Assembly (NCBI GenBank): GCA_020912385.1
Contig: CP087217.1
Location: forward strand, 558,001-622,000
DNA: 64,000 bases
Direction: 5' to 3'
Source: Neofusicoccum parvum
Taxonomy: Eukaryota; Ascomycota; Dothideomycetes; Botryosphaeriales; Botryosphaeriaceae
Below are positions 20,632-30,438 of the stretch, piece after piece. The notes under the pieces were generated by a model that saw only the letters and a program-made list of their open reading frames with translations, was not told the DNA's origin and searched no databases. A program made the position numbers and the translations under genes. Within the stretch, counting starts at the first letter, position 1. Every line of letters begins with the position of its first letter.

Positions 20632-23016
20632 ATGACAATAATACTTGACCGACATTCTAAAACTCTTCACATCTCTCGTCGACAGTTTCCGCAAATGCCC
20701 GTTCAAACGAGAAAGAGAAAACTTGCTCTCATCAAAGCAGAGGACGAGCAAGGAGACGAGAACCAGCGCAATGTTGATCCTGAAGACCAAGAGCTCTGCA
20801 GCAATTGCGGCAAGATCGACTTTGACCAAGTCTTTGGTCAGTATGTACGCTCGTCGCAGGGAAAATTTGTTGCAGACATCGGCTGCATCACCCCCGAGAC
20901 ACGCGGCTCACAATGTCCACTCTGCCGCTTGATCGCCGACACGCTCTTCTACAGGCCCAGACCAGTCCTCCCATCTTCCGACGCCCACGTCTACCTGAAA
21001 GCCGTCTCTGCAGCTCAATCACTCAGTGGCTTTGACCACAACCCCCGCCAGTCAACCTTCGGCCAACTCAGACGCAACTCAGTCCTCCGCATCTGCTGGC
21101 GCACACCCGACAACCAGCACTTCTCCATCCAGGACGAGCACCTCGCCCCCACCACACCCTCCCCCAGCCAAGGCCCTCCCCCCATCCTCTGCCGCCGCCT
21201 CTCCCCGACGGCCGTCCCCTTCCCCCTGCTCCGCACCTGGCTTCACCAATGCCACACCCTCCACCTCACCCACTGCCCCCGCCCCAACACCTCCCCGCCC
21301 TTCCCGTCCTTCCGCCTCATCGACTGCCACCGCCGCATCGTGGTCCCCGCTCCGCCCTCCCCGCACTGCTCCTACGCCGCCCTCAGCTACGTCTGGGGCC
21401 CGGCCGACCGCGACGCCGCCGCCGCCAACAACAGCAAAAGAGACCCCCTCACCTCCAACCCAGCCATCGCCGACGCCGTCACCGCCACGCTGGGCCTAGG
21501 TCTGACGTACCTCTGGGTCGACGCGCTCTGCATCAACCAGTCCTCCCCAGCCGACAAGGCGCTCCAGATCAGCCGCATGGACGCCATCTACCGCCTCGCC
21601 GCCGTCACGCTCATCGCCGCCGGCGACCCGCACCCGGGCCTCCCCGGCACCCACCCCAGCCGCCCGCGCACCACACAGCCCGCCGCCACCATCCCCCGCC
21701 GCGGAAGGAACCCGGTCGCCGTGGCCGCCTCCCTGCGCGAGCCCCAGCGCCTCGCCCGCGCCAGCCGCTGGGCCTCCCGCGCCTGGACCTACCAGGAGGC
21801 CGCGCTGTCGCCGCGCCGCCTGCTCTTCACCGCCGACCAGGCGCTGTGGGAGTGCGCGTCGGCGACCGCGGCTGAGGCCGTCGCCCTGCCCGCCGCGGAG
21901 TGCCACACCCGCAGAGGCGACGCGCTGCGCGCAGAGCTGGGCCGCGCCCACGCCGCGCTGTTCGACCTGCGGGGGTCGCGGTTTTTGGACAGGGAGTTGG
22001 TGGCGTTCTCGGCGCGCGAGATGTCGTTCCAGTCGGACGCGCTGAACGCGGTGAGGGGGACGCTGGCGTGGCATGAGGCCGAGAGGGGCGGGCGCGGCCC
22101 CGTGCATGTGTGGGGCGTGCCGGCGCGGGTGCACTGGCCGGGCGGCGCGGGGTTTGAGAATGGGCGGTTGGCTGGGGTGGGGGCGGGGGAGAGGGCGCGG
22201 CTGGTGGCGCGGATGGACTTTTTGAGGGGGCTGTGCTGGTGTCTGGACCGGCCCGGGGTGAAGAGGGCGGGGTTCCCGAGTTGGTCGTGGGCCGGGTGGG
22301 TGGGGAGGCTGTCGGGGCAGAGCTGGGAGCGGAGGATTGGTGAGTGGGTGGAGGAGGATGCGAGCGTCGAGATTGGGTTTGAAGTGGTGAGAGGTGGAGT
22401 GGAGGTCGGGGATGGTACTGAAGCTGAAGTGGTTGTTGTGGATGGTGACTTTGGAGGATCGCGAGGAGTCGTTGGGGTGGAGCAGCTGCGGAGAGCTGAT
22501 ATGGCCAGTGGAAGCAATCAGGTCAGACTGTCGAAGTTCCTACACGCTACCGCTAGCTTTGTGGAGCTCGAGGTCGTACCTGCGGCATCACACCAGATTC
22601 TACAGAGGAGGAAGGGGAGAACGGATCAGGCGGCCGATTATCTCGCTGTCTTGTCCGGCGGAGATGGCGCACTGTACTATTCTCCCTTCTTTCTATGCGA
22701 ACGCAGACCATCGGAAGAGGAACAAATATTCTTGGACTGCATGGCAGGAAAGAAGTGGAGAGGGATGATCACGGGCTACTCATCCTACGTCCAACTCGGA
22801 TCGACGAACGCAGAAGAGTCGGACAGAGAAACTGTCCCCATCCCGGCTCCGTTCATCGTTATCCTCAAGGATCTTGGCGAACACTTCGAACGTACAGGGG
22901 ACGTGGACTTGCACTTCCTTTACACAGACCGAGGCCCCCTTTCTCAGCAAGCGAAGCATGTGGAAGAGATCTTTGAGGGGCTGAAGAAGAGCATTGATAC
23001 TGCGCGGATTGGGTAG
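20632..23016 (+). CDS. HET-domain protein (heterokaryon-incompatibility type)
   Basis: Single exon of 794 residues if the ATG at 20632 is used; the in-frame ATG at 20695 (MPVQTRKRK) is an equally plausible start. The N-terminus has two Cys pairs (CSNCGK near residue 60 and CPLC near 100) typical of proteins whose HET domain follows. The HET domain spans about 245-400: YAALSYVWG (about 247), LWVDALCINQ (about 293), then RAWTYQEAALSPRRLLF (about 382). HET domains trigger programmed cell death after fusion with a genetically different strain and are structurally related to TIR-like NADases. The C-terminal approximately 350 residues have no domain I recognise and, as is common in the family, may sense a partner protein. 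Codon use is very C-rich in the middle. Confidence 0.9.
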   Translation: MTIILDRHSKTLHISRRQFPQMPVQTRKRKLALIKAEDEQGDENQRNVDPEDQELCSNCGKIDFDQVFGQYVRSSQGKFVADIGCITPETRGSQCPLCRLIADTLFYRPRPVLPSSDAHVYLKAVSAAQSLSGFDHNPRQSTFGQLRRNSVLRICWRTPDNQHFSIQDEHLAPTTPSPSQGPPPILCRRLSPTAVPFPLLRTWLHQCHTLHLTHCPRPNTSPPFPSFRLIDCHRRIVVPAPPSPHCSYAALSYVWGPADRDAAAANNSKRDPLTSNPAIADAVTATLGLGLTYLWVDALCINQSSPADKALQISRMDAIYRLAAVTLIAAGDPHPGLPGTHPSRPRTTQPAATIPRRGRNPVAVAASLREPQRLARASRWASRAWTYQEAALSPRRLLFTADQALWECASATAAEAVALPAAECHTRRGDALRAELGRAHAALFDLRGSRFLDRELVAFSAREMSFQSDALNAVRGTLAWHEAERGGRGPVHVWGVPARVHWPGGAGFENGRLAGVGAGERARLVARMDFLRGLCWCLDRPGVKRAGFPSWSWAGWVGRLSGQSWERRIGEWVEEDASVEIGFEVVRGGVEVGDGTEAEVVVVDGDFGGSRGVVGVEQLRRADMASGSNQVRLSKFLHATASFVELEVVPAASHQILQRRKGRTDQAADYLAVLSGGDGALYYSPFFLCERRPSEEEQIFLDCMAGKKWRGMITGYSSYVQLGSTNAEESDRETVPIPAPFIVILKDLGEHFERTGDVDLHFLYTDRGPLSQQAKHVEEIFEGLKKSIDTARIG

Positions 23017-23399
23017 GTTGGATGTGCGCGGTTGGTTTGGGGATATTGCAAAACGGGCATACTTCCATGGACAGCTGAAGAATTCATCCGGATGAAGTTC
23101 AGAGCACGTCCTTGTTGCAGTACCTCTGCACGAACTGGCCACGCAGGACGAGCCACGGGAATGAGCAAAAGCATGGTATCAATTTGGTAGGAAACAAAGA
23201 CGATCGCTGCATCCAAGACCCCACCCAGTAAGAAGCGACGCACGTGCCCGACCCCAGCCCTGCCCCCCACCCCCCTCGGCTCAACTGCCCAACAACCGCA
23301 GTGCAACATTGGAAAAGGAAGCGAACCCCACCTGCCATCAATGCCCCCCTCTCTCTCTTTCTCTCTCTCCCCATCTCTCCCCCACGCTCGCTCACTCAC
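23017..23399. other. Intergenic; shared 3' region of convergent genes
   Basis: The HET gene (+) and the second zinc-finger gene (-) converge here. It holds hairpin-repeat copy 3 (23056-23094). A pyrimidine tract of about 60 bases (CTCTCTCT-type microsatellite) at 23341-23400 touches the 3' end of the zinc-finger gene. Confidence 0.6.
23056..23094 (+). repeat. Dispersed hairpin repeat, copy 3 (single arm)
   Basis: GGCATACTTCCATGGACAGC then TGAAGAATTCATCCGGATG aligns with the left arm of the 18.8-kb element at roughly three quarters of positions, including the terminal TCCGGATG. Several differences are C-to-T or G-to-A changes. Only one arm is visible. Confidence 0.5.
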
Positions 23400-24092
23400 T
23401 CACCTCCCCCCTCCCCGCCTCCGCCCCGCCCCGTACCACGCGTCGACGTCGGCCTCGGCCTCGAGCGCCGTCCGCCCGCACCGCTCGCGCAGGTGCTGCT
23501 TCAGCCCGTCGCGCCGCTGGAACGAGCCGGCGCACCAGAAGCACGTGTACCGCTCCTTGCCGCCGCGGACGTGGCTCGGGCAGCTGGCGACCTCCAGCTT
23601 GTGCCGCTTGAGCGTCTGCGGGTTGACGAAGGTCTTGCCGCAGCCGTCGCAGCGGTAGGGCTGCTGCTGCTGCTGCTCGGGCGAGGGGAGGCCGGAGGAG
23701 GAAGACGAGGAGGGAGGGGACGGGTAGGCGAGGTTGTTCGTGGTGGTGTTGAGGGCGCTGGGGGCGCGGAGGTGGTGGGATGGGGAGACGAGAATGTTGG
23801 GGTTGGGGTGGCTTTGGAGTTGGGCTGCAGGTGGTGCGCGGCCGGCGGTGGTGAGGCGCGCGTTCTGTGCTGCGGAGAGCGGGTCGCGGCGGTGCCGAAC
23901 TGGGGATGGAGCGCCGTAGGTAGGCGTTGGGCCGGTGGTGCGGGCGTGGGCGGTGGTGTTGGAAGACGGGTTGGTGTGGTTGGCGGTGGGAGAGAGGAAG
24001 GCGTCGCTGTGACGGCTCAGCAGACTGTCTTGGTGGTATTCTGCCGGAGACAGCTGCCAGACAGGAAAGCGGTTGTTGTTGTGGGCATCCAT
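23400..24092 (-). CDS. C2HC zinc-finger protein, paralogue B
   Basis: Single exon on the minus strand, 230 residues from the ATG at 24090-24092 (MDAHNNNRFPVWQLSPAEYH). The first about 140 residues are Ser/Pro/Asn/Thr-rich with a short poly-Ser and poly-Gln run (about 126-144). Two C2HC fingers follow: CDGC-12-H-6-C (about 148-171) and CFWC-12-H-4-C (about 184-205). The tail RCGRTALEAEADVDAWYG closely parallels paralogue A at 15.4 kb. The shared QTLKRH..EV.SCP core and the tail show that the two arose by duplication. Likely a nuclear regulator; target unknown. The C-terminal GRRRGGGR is encoded at the edge of a CT microsatellite. Confidence 0.78.
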   Translation of the reverse strand: MDAHNNNRFPVWQLSPAEYHQDSLLSRHSDAFLSPTANHTNPSSNTTAHARTTGPTPTYGAPSPVRHRRDPLSAAQNARLTTAGRAPPAAQLQSHPNPNILVSPSHHLRAPSALNTTTNNLAYPSPPSSSSSSGLPSPEQQQQQPYRCDGCGKTFVNPQTLKRHKLEVASCPSHVRGGKERYTCFWCAGSFQRRDGLKQHLRERCGRTALEAEADVDAWYGAGRRRGGGR

Positions 24093-26438
24093 GGGGACGG
24101 CGATGTGGCTGGTGTCGGAAAGAGCCTGGGAGACGCAAGCAACCTCGAAGGCGGACAGGAAAGATGCGGCTGATGTTTGACAACAGGGCTTGATTGCGGT
24201 GTTCGCTGTGTTCGCTGGGCGAGTATCCAGAGAGGCTCGATGCGGCCCTCATGTTTGCAGCGAGCTGGCGGCGATGATATACAGCAGCCGGAGGGACGCA
24301 GACAGGCGCGGAGAGCAGGCGCGCAGAAGTGCTAACGCGCACATAGGAGCGGTGCAAACCATCCAAACCACCAAGAAACCGTCCGGAACCACCGCAGCCC
24401 ACGTCCTCTTTCCGAAAAGGGCGGTCGAGCAGCGCGCGCCGGCCAGGACAAGCCATTCTCGCCAGCCGAGTGGACGCGCGCCGGGGGCCCGATGACCGCA
24501 GAGCACGCTAGAGATGGTTTGATACGTGCCATGCCTCGTTTCAACCTTGCGGTTGAAGGGTAGAAGGGCGGCGGCCGAGCAGGTGACGGAGTGCGCAGCA
24601 CGGGGGTACAACAGCGCCGGGGCGGTCCGGGGGGCTCGCTGGGGCGCAACGGCGTGCGGGGCGCGGCTGGTTTGCGACGGTTCTGCGCAATCTAGCATTT
24701 GCGTAATTCGGAGTCGAGCGGTGCAGCAGCGCTGGGCAGGCGGAAGGTCTGGCGGTCGGACAGTCAGCAGCGCGGCGGGCAGTGCGCTGTCATGTGCAGG
24801 CGCGCCGCCAACCTGACCTTCAACCCAACCCCAAACCCAAACCCACGTCAGGGCGAGGCTGATCCGGGGCGGAGGGCGGGAGGCGTGCCGAGTGCTCCGG
24901 CCGAGCGTCGTTTTTTCCTGTTCGTATCTTTCATGACTTTGTGAAGACCGCGTGTGGCCGTTGGGCGCGTTCAGGTGCCGAATGCTGTTGCCCGGTTTCT
25001 GTGTGTGTCGTTGTCTGCGCCTTCGGATGCGTCTGCGGACAGTTCGACAAGACGCGGCGCCTGTCTGGACGCAATTCGACTCCAAGACCACCAGGAAACA
25101 CGCCCCAGCATTGTCCGCGGCCGTGTCCCTTATAATGAACGGTCGAGGCTCTACCAGAGCCTCACTTGAGCCTCTCGCCGTAGTGGATTCTGCCTGCGAG
25201 GTTCGCAAACCTCTTCATGCAGACCAGTAACCCTCCTCTCCATCGTCTCCCGGGCCAGGGCGGCCGAAAGCGGCCAGCAGCAGCCAGCCTCGCGGCCTGT
25301 GCAATGAAGCCTTGCCGCGCGCGGACGCGCAAAAGACACCACCCGGCTGCCGCCGCCACCCACGCGCACCCACGCGCAGCAGCCCGACCCAACATAAACC
25401 ATCCTGCACCCACAGATGCCTCCACCCGCCCTCAGGCAGACGCGCAGAGCGCAGAGGGCGAAGGGCCGCCCGGCGCCGCACGCAGGACACACACACACCC
25501 CTCCTGCCAGCGCTCCGCCCGTCCTCGCCGCCCGCCTGGTCGGCGCACGCAGCGCCGGGTTTTCGACGCTCTCCCTGCTCCCCGTCCTGCCCCGCGTCAC
25601 CCGCCAGCCCGCTGACGCGCGCGCGCTGCCGCCGGCAGGGGGGAGCGCGTTGTGGCTGCTTTTAGCCTAGGAACGCACATGGGGCTGAAAGAGCCCCACT
25701 GAGGCACAGTGGCTCTGCCCCACGTGATGCGGCACTCCCCTTGGTGTCGGGCGCCTGCTGTTTCTCGAAGGGCTTCCGGGAGGCCTTGGAGCGCCGGGCC
25801 GGGCGTCGGCGAGGCCTGCTCCCGGGTTTGCGCTGCCCGGTACGGCTCGGTGGCTGGCGAGGGGACGACGGCTCGTTGCCTGCGGTCGCCAGCGCGGCTG
25901 CCGGTGTGGGGCCGGGGAACCTTCGAGGTGGAATATTGGCACTTGACCGGGAAAGCGGTGGTGCTTTGGTTTGTTGTCCGTGTCGCTGAACAGTGAAGCG
26001 TTCGGCGATCCTCGCTGGTTGGGGTTGCGGCCGGTTTTCAGCCTTGCCGGCCCACTTCACGGTTGCTGGACTTCTCGGCTTCGGTGGCGTCAGTCTAAGG
26101 CTCACACTGCCTGCAAACGTCTTTTCGGATGGTAAAGTGCCGTCAGGGGTCAGGATGGAGGTCACTGATCATGTGACTTTCATTCGACTGTCTCCGACAC
26201 CGGCGGGGTGACAGTGCTGTGTCCTTGGTGGAGAAATAGGTAGCTTGTATAATTGAAGGCTCTAGGTAGATATGTCAGGAAGATTAACATTGTCATGAAG
26301 GCTTTAACTCCATCATTCTTTGATTTAAAAAGAAAGAAAAAAAATAGAATCCAAGCACGAAGAGAACATTGCGAGAACAGGGAACAGCACAATCGTTACG
26401 AACTAAAATGAGTAAACTTTGGATGGGGATAGAATTCT
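24093..26438. other. 2.3-kb GC-rich gene-free region
   Basis: I find no supported gene. Long frames on both strands (for example minus 24.25-25.2 kb, plus 25.2-25.7 kb) are Arg/Ala/Pro/Cys-rich, mutually overlapping and mostly lack ATG starts, as expected for GC-rich non-coding DNA. A short run of AACCC/AAACCC-type units lies at about 24,820-24,845. The last 200 bases (26.2-26.4 kb) are AT-rich and may be the 3' region of the next minus-strand gene. Confidence 0.5.
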
Positions 26439-27446
26439 TTACTGTAACTTTTTTTGTGGAGGCGATATAATTATCTGAGGTGGCAGGTTCTCGTGGGCAT
26501 CTCCGTCACGTTCGTGAGCTGTCCGAGAGTGATTGCTCCGGTGATGATTAAATGAGTGCCGATCCACGCATCGTGTCTGCTTTTTATTTTCAAGTGTTGG
26601 AAAAGGTGAAGGAGAAAATGAACGTATTGATCTTTCCAGGCTACGCGGAATGTGCACACTCTTCTTCCCAGATCGCCTTCTGCATCCAAATGACCCCGCG
26701 AGCGGTGTTGTTGATACTTCTTTGCTCGGTGCTGGTACTGACTCTTCTCGTTCCTCCGTGTTCTTGGTTGTTCGGGGCGAAGGTGGATCCGATGAGACCA
26801 ATGTGGAAGCTGTCGACATCGGCGACCCTGGCAGGGCCTGGTTGAAGGCTTCGGAGCTGTGCTCACGCCAGCAAAGACAGGAGAACAAGGGACACGCAGC
26901 ATTCTGAGACTTCCGCGGAGGCACCGAGATAACGAGCCTGTGCGGGCTTCTATTGTGGCTGTCTGCTTTGATGTCTTCTGGGCTCCATGGATATTTGGTG
27001 CGTTTCCGAATAGGGGGATCTGAGCGTTCCGAGGGTTCGGAAGCGAGACACTTCGTATACGGTGTTGTCGTCGCGCTCGGGCCAGCAGAAGTAGTACGTG
27101 GTATCCTCAGCTTCGGGAGAGTGCGTGATCGTGTTTTTCTCCTGATTTGCGGTTGAATTTCAGGTGCGGTATGTGATGTGCTCTCAGCTGTGCTGTTGGG
27201 CTGGCGAATCGGCCGGGATGATGGTTCCTCGAGCTGCTGAGAAGGCCCAGTTGTTGTCGGAGGTGTATATGGCAGGGGATAGTCGCCTTCAAGCTCTTGT
27301 GGCTCCAGTTCCGATGGCAGCTCCACTACTTTCTCCACGCATTGTAGCTCGGGTACGACTGGATATTCCTTCTCTCTACAGGTGGCATTGTTGCTGCTGG
27401 AGAAGAGGGATGGCCTTCGTTTTTTTCTTGCATGGCAGAGAGTCAT
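26439..27446 (-). CDS. Hypothetical disordered protein, 335 aa
   Basis: A single open frame on the minus strand from an ATG at 27444-27446 (MTLCHARKKRRPSLF) to TAA at 26439-26441. The product is Ser/Pro/Thr/Arg-rich, with several basic patches that could be nuclear localisation signals (KKRRP, RRKTRSR, RKRTKYPW, RRRSGKK). There is one Cys cluster (CPLFSCLCW near residue 185) but no recognisable domain. The composition (mixed charge, few runs, no stop over 1 kb in DNA that is not GC-extreme) favours a real gene. Introns cannot be excluded. Function unknown; an orphan or lineage-specific protein is likely. Confidence 0.5.
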   Translation of the reverse strand: MTLCHARKKRRPSLFSSSNNATCREKEYPVVPELQCVEKVVELPSELEPQELEGDYPLPYTPPTTTGPSQQLEEPSSRPIRQPNSTAESTSHTAPEIQPQIRRKTRSRTLPKLRIPRTTSAGPSATTTPYTKCLASEPSERSDPPIRKRTKYPWSPEDIKADSHNRSPHRLVISVPPRKSQNAACPLFSCLCWREHSSEAFNQALPGSPMSTASTLVSSDPPSPRTTKNTEEREESVPAPSKEVSTTPLAGSFGCRRRSGKKSVHIPRSLERSIRSFSPSPFPTLENKKQTRCVDRHSFNHHRSNHSRTAHERDGDAHENLPPQIIISPPQKKLQ

Positions 27447-28653
27447 GGCAAATACAATGCTTTTAACCTTCGCTCTGAACGTCGGTTTGGGTTTTCCAGG
27501 ATCCCGAGGCGGCTTGGAGCACTTATGTTGCTTGGTATATGAGAACGAGAGTAGCGAGTACTCGCGTTGCTCGAGGCATCTCGAATCCGGAGCTGGTGCA
27601 GATTTGGAATCTCGAAAGGAACGGCGGCTTGTCTACCAGTCAATCAATGGACCGCCCACAGAAGAACAACTGCAGCAATGACTGGGAATATTGCAACCTA
27701 CCAGCAGACTGAATTGGCACCCCTGCATCCCCGTTGCCTTGCACATAGTTTGGACAGACATCCATGAGATTCTTCACAGCCGTCAAAATTGCCTACCGGG
27801 AGCAGGGGTTGTGAGAAGATATCTTCATGTCATGGGCCCCTTTGGCCGACCGAAAGACGGTGGACGGTGTTCGGTGCCGCAGCTGGGACGAACAGCACAT
27901 CCCGGCAAACGCGGCACCGTAAGGCGTTGCACTGACCACTATTCGCCAGTAAAGGGTTTTTGAGACTGTCTGCTGGCCAATGGTAGCTGCAGATCATTGG
28001 AAGTAGACCCATCTCCCAGCATCGCCCGGAACAGAGATGCGCGGCCGGCTGCCCCGTGCTGCTGTAGGGCAGAAGAGATGTTTCGCGTGAGCCCTGTGGG
28101 CTGTCACCAGGGACGGCAAGTGTGGGCATTCCTGCTGCGGTGGTCCGAGATCCGGGGCGCAATAGCCGGTGCTGCCTGTGGACGGCAGCAACATGCTGAT
28201 GATGGCGGTTCAAGATGCCGTCGGGGCCGATCTGGCGGGGGGATTGCGAATGCTGCTGTGGGTGTGGCGGCAAGAATGTTCCGGTAGCGGCAGCGCAAGC
28301 GGCAGCGGCCGCGTCCAGCAGGCTCTGGCGGCTCGAAAACTGGCTTCGTTGGTTGCATGACGAGACCACATGCACCGGCCTCGTTCGCCAGCGGCGAGTG
28401 TTCGTTTGCTTGGGTCTCCTGAGCCGAAAATAACATTGCCAAAATTAGTGCCGATCCGCGCCGTCATCTCGGCAACGACTTACTGGAAATAGACAGAACG
28501 CAAACACGCCCTCCTGTATCCGGGCGTCTCGTCCATACTGCAGAAATTAACGGGTGTATCACAGGGATCCTTGACTTGCGCCACAGGGATCGCCATTGCT
28601 TTCCTAATTTTATCCGCCCTCAATGATTCCCACCACCTGCTCGAGGCCGATCC
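27447..28653. other. Intergenic
   Basis: About 1.2 kb with no supported gene. A minus-strand frame at 27.83-28.37 kb begins at a non-ATG codon and has Gln/Ala/His-rich low complexity; I regard it as spurious. It lies between the promoter side of the hypothetical gene and the 3' end of the NLP gene. Confidence 0.5.
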
Positions 28654-29478
28654 TCACAACGACAGGCACAGGGGTATGTCGTCCTCCACCTCACATCTGT
28701 TGTCCGCCGTCAACGCAGCCTCGCGCAGATTCTTCTCGAAGCTCCCGTCCTTAAACGGCACAGTCGCATCCCCAAAGTCCGCGCTCTGCAGCGCATCCCT
28801 CGCCGCCGCCGACAGGCTCTCCCACGCCACCAACGGCTGCTCGTCGCCCCGCCTGCTCGTGAAGCCCATCTGATGGTTGACCAAGAAAACGTTGAAGTAC
28901 CTGATCAGCGGCCTGGACTCGTGAAGGCTCGGGCTCCTGTGGGTCTGGTACTTGCCATGGGCGGACGCCGCCACGCCGAGCAGCTGCGGCTGGGCGGCCT
29001 CGGGGTCGTCGATCCAGACGACGACGCCCTCCCACTCGTGCCGGTGCCCGAGGCCGGGGAGCGGCGAGTCCTTGGGAAAGTACCACGAGTACATCAGCGC
29101 GTAGCTGGAGTTGAGGGCGGCGGAGCGGACGTAGACTTGGCCGGGGCTGCTGGAGCAACTGCCGTGCTGGTCGTCGTTGTGGCTGAGGCCGGAGCTGCGG
29201 AGATATGGGTTGTTGTTGGTGTCGGCGGAGTTTGGTTTCAGTGGCACTCACTTCGTGTTTCCTGAGGCATCCACAGCCGGGAAAGGAGCACAGCCCGTGT
29301 CCACCTGCAGGTAGGGCTGGAACTTCTGGTAGACGGCACCAATCCCATCTGGAACTGTTTTGGGGAAGCCAACAACGGAATCATAGGCAATCTCGCCGCG
29401 GCGGTGAACAACCGCAGCACCGGCTGCGCTGGCACTGGCAAGAATGTAAAGGAGTCCTTGGCAGATACGGGCCGACAT
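28654..29478 (-). CDS. Secreted NLP-family (necrosis- and ethylene-inducing-like) protein
   Basis: Two exons on the minus strand, 29252-29478 and 28654-29194, with a 57-nt intron (GTGAGT..GCAG), encode about 255 residues, the usual size for the family. The first about 21 residues are a hydrophobic signal peptide ending near AAGAA. The mature part has the N-terminal family signature (VVGFP followed by VDTGCAPFPAVDASGN) and a second Cys in the following segment, giving the conserved disulfide pair of type 1 NLPs. The central heptapeptide reads GHRHEWE instead of the canonical GHRHDWE. NLPs act on the outer face of dicot plant membranes by binding sphingolipids; not all members are cytolytic. 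No frameshift or internal stop is seen. It lies at the edge of a gene-poor stretch, next to a tRNA gene. Confidence 0.93.
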
Positions 29479-30365
29479 GATACGATAACATGCGAAGTTT
29501 GGATTTCGAGAGGAACATTTGAATCCTGGAAGTAACGAAGGCTTGATAAGCTTTATAGAGAGGTGGACCCACGAGCAGTTGCTGAATGGTACGCTTTATT
29601 AGGTTCTACCATTATTGGTGCACCATGGCGGAAGAGAGAAAATAGATGAACGCAATCTCAACAACTCATCGTCGAAGTAACTTTTTTTTGTTCGCCGAAT
29701 CAAGAGCATTTCTAGATTTCGGCGTTGGGCTGAAGCGAGGCTGAGGAAGCAGGGCCGGTATTTCAAGGCTAGCCACCATGTGACTTCTATACTGTCTCCG
29801 CTCCGCCCCATCTCATCCCGATTCATATCTATAATAGGCGAGCTTTGTACTGAATATCTCTCCGGATAAAGGGTCGTGCCCCTAGACTTCAGCAATCGGC
29901 CTGGCTATTCCCCAGAATACTCACAACAGTATCCACAAGGCCCCGAAAAAGCCTACCCAGGGTCCTTGAATCGTCTCAACACAAAAATCGCAATGTGCAG
30001 ACGAGGGCAGGCGAAGTGGTTGTTAAGCTACCCAAGGACTGACTGACAAAGCAAAGAAATGGAGCCTAATCAAGGAAAGATGACTCACTCGGGATAAGAG
30101 TGGTGATGCACACGTTAGCTTGCCAAAAATGCAAGCATGGACTTCAGCAGATTTCAACATGCGGTCCCCGGCGCAAGCTCTTACATCATCCGCTAACAAT
30201 CCGATTATGGTTTACCACGTGGTAGCCACGTTCCTTGGCGCCCGATATCCGCCCGGTACCGCCGAGGCGCCGCGCTGCGTACTTAAAGCGTCCGCGCCCT
30301 CGTATGAGCCCAGGAACAAAATTTTCACCACCAACAAAAGCAAAAGAAGACGAGGTCGGGAATTG
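29479..30365. other. Intergenic: NLP promoter
   Basis: About 0.9 kb with no supported gene. It contains the upstream region of the NLP gene. A TGACTCA heptamer occurs at 30081-30087, about 600 bp from the NLP start; such a 7-mer is expected several times by chance in a window of this size. Confidence 0.5.
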
Positions 30366-30438
30366 AGCCCAACGCGGGGGTCGAACCCGCAGCCTTGAGA
30401 TTAAGAGTCTCACGCTCTACCGATTGAGCTAGCCGGGC
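30366..30438 (-). tRNA. tRNA-Lys (anticodon CUU)
   Basis: On the minus strand the sequence starts GCCCGGCTAGCTCAATCGG. It folds into a full cloverleaf: acceptor stem GCCCGGC/GTTGGGC (with two G-U pairs), D arm TAGCTCAATCGGTAGAGC, and anticodon stem TGAGA/TCTCA closing the loop CTCTTAA, so the anticodon is CUU. The T arm is GCGGG-TTCGAAC-CCGC. A-box and B-box (GGTTCGAAC) are intact. No intron. The length is 73 nt without CCA; the discriminator base is U. Confidence 0.96.

Noticed and set aside
23341..23400. Pyrimidine tract as a CRISPR-like or tandem array
   Set aside because: Simple CT microsatellite without spacers; CRISPR arrays do not occur in fungal nuclear genomes.
24249..25208. A 319-codon minus-strand frame upstream of zinc-finger paralogue B
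   Set aside because: Arg/Ala/Pro-rich low complexity in very GC-rich DNA with several competing frames; looks like promoter DNA.
27830..28375. A 181-codon minus-strand frame
   Set aside because: Begins at a non-ATG codon; Gln/Ala/His-rich without a domain.
30081..30087. TGACTCA near the NLP gene as a CpcA site
   Set aside because: About 600 bp from the start codon, and several such heptamers are expected by chance across the window; no supporting context.
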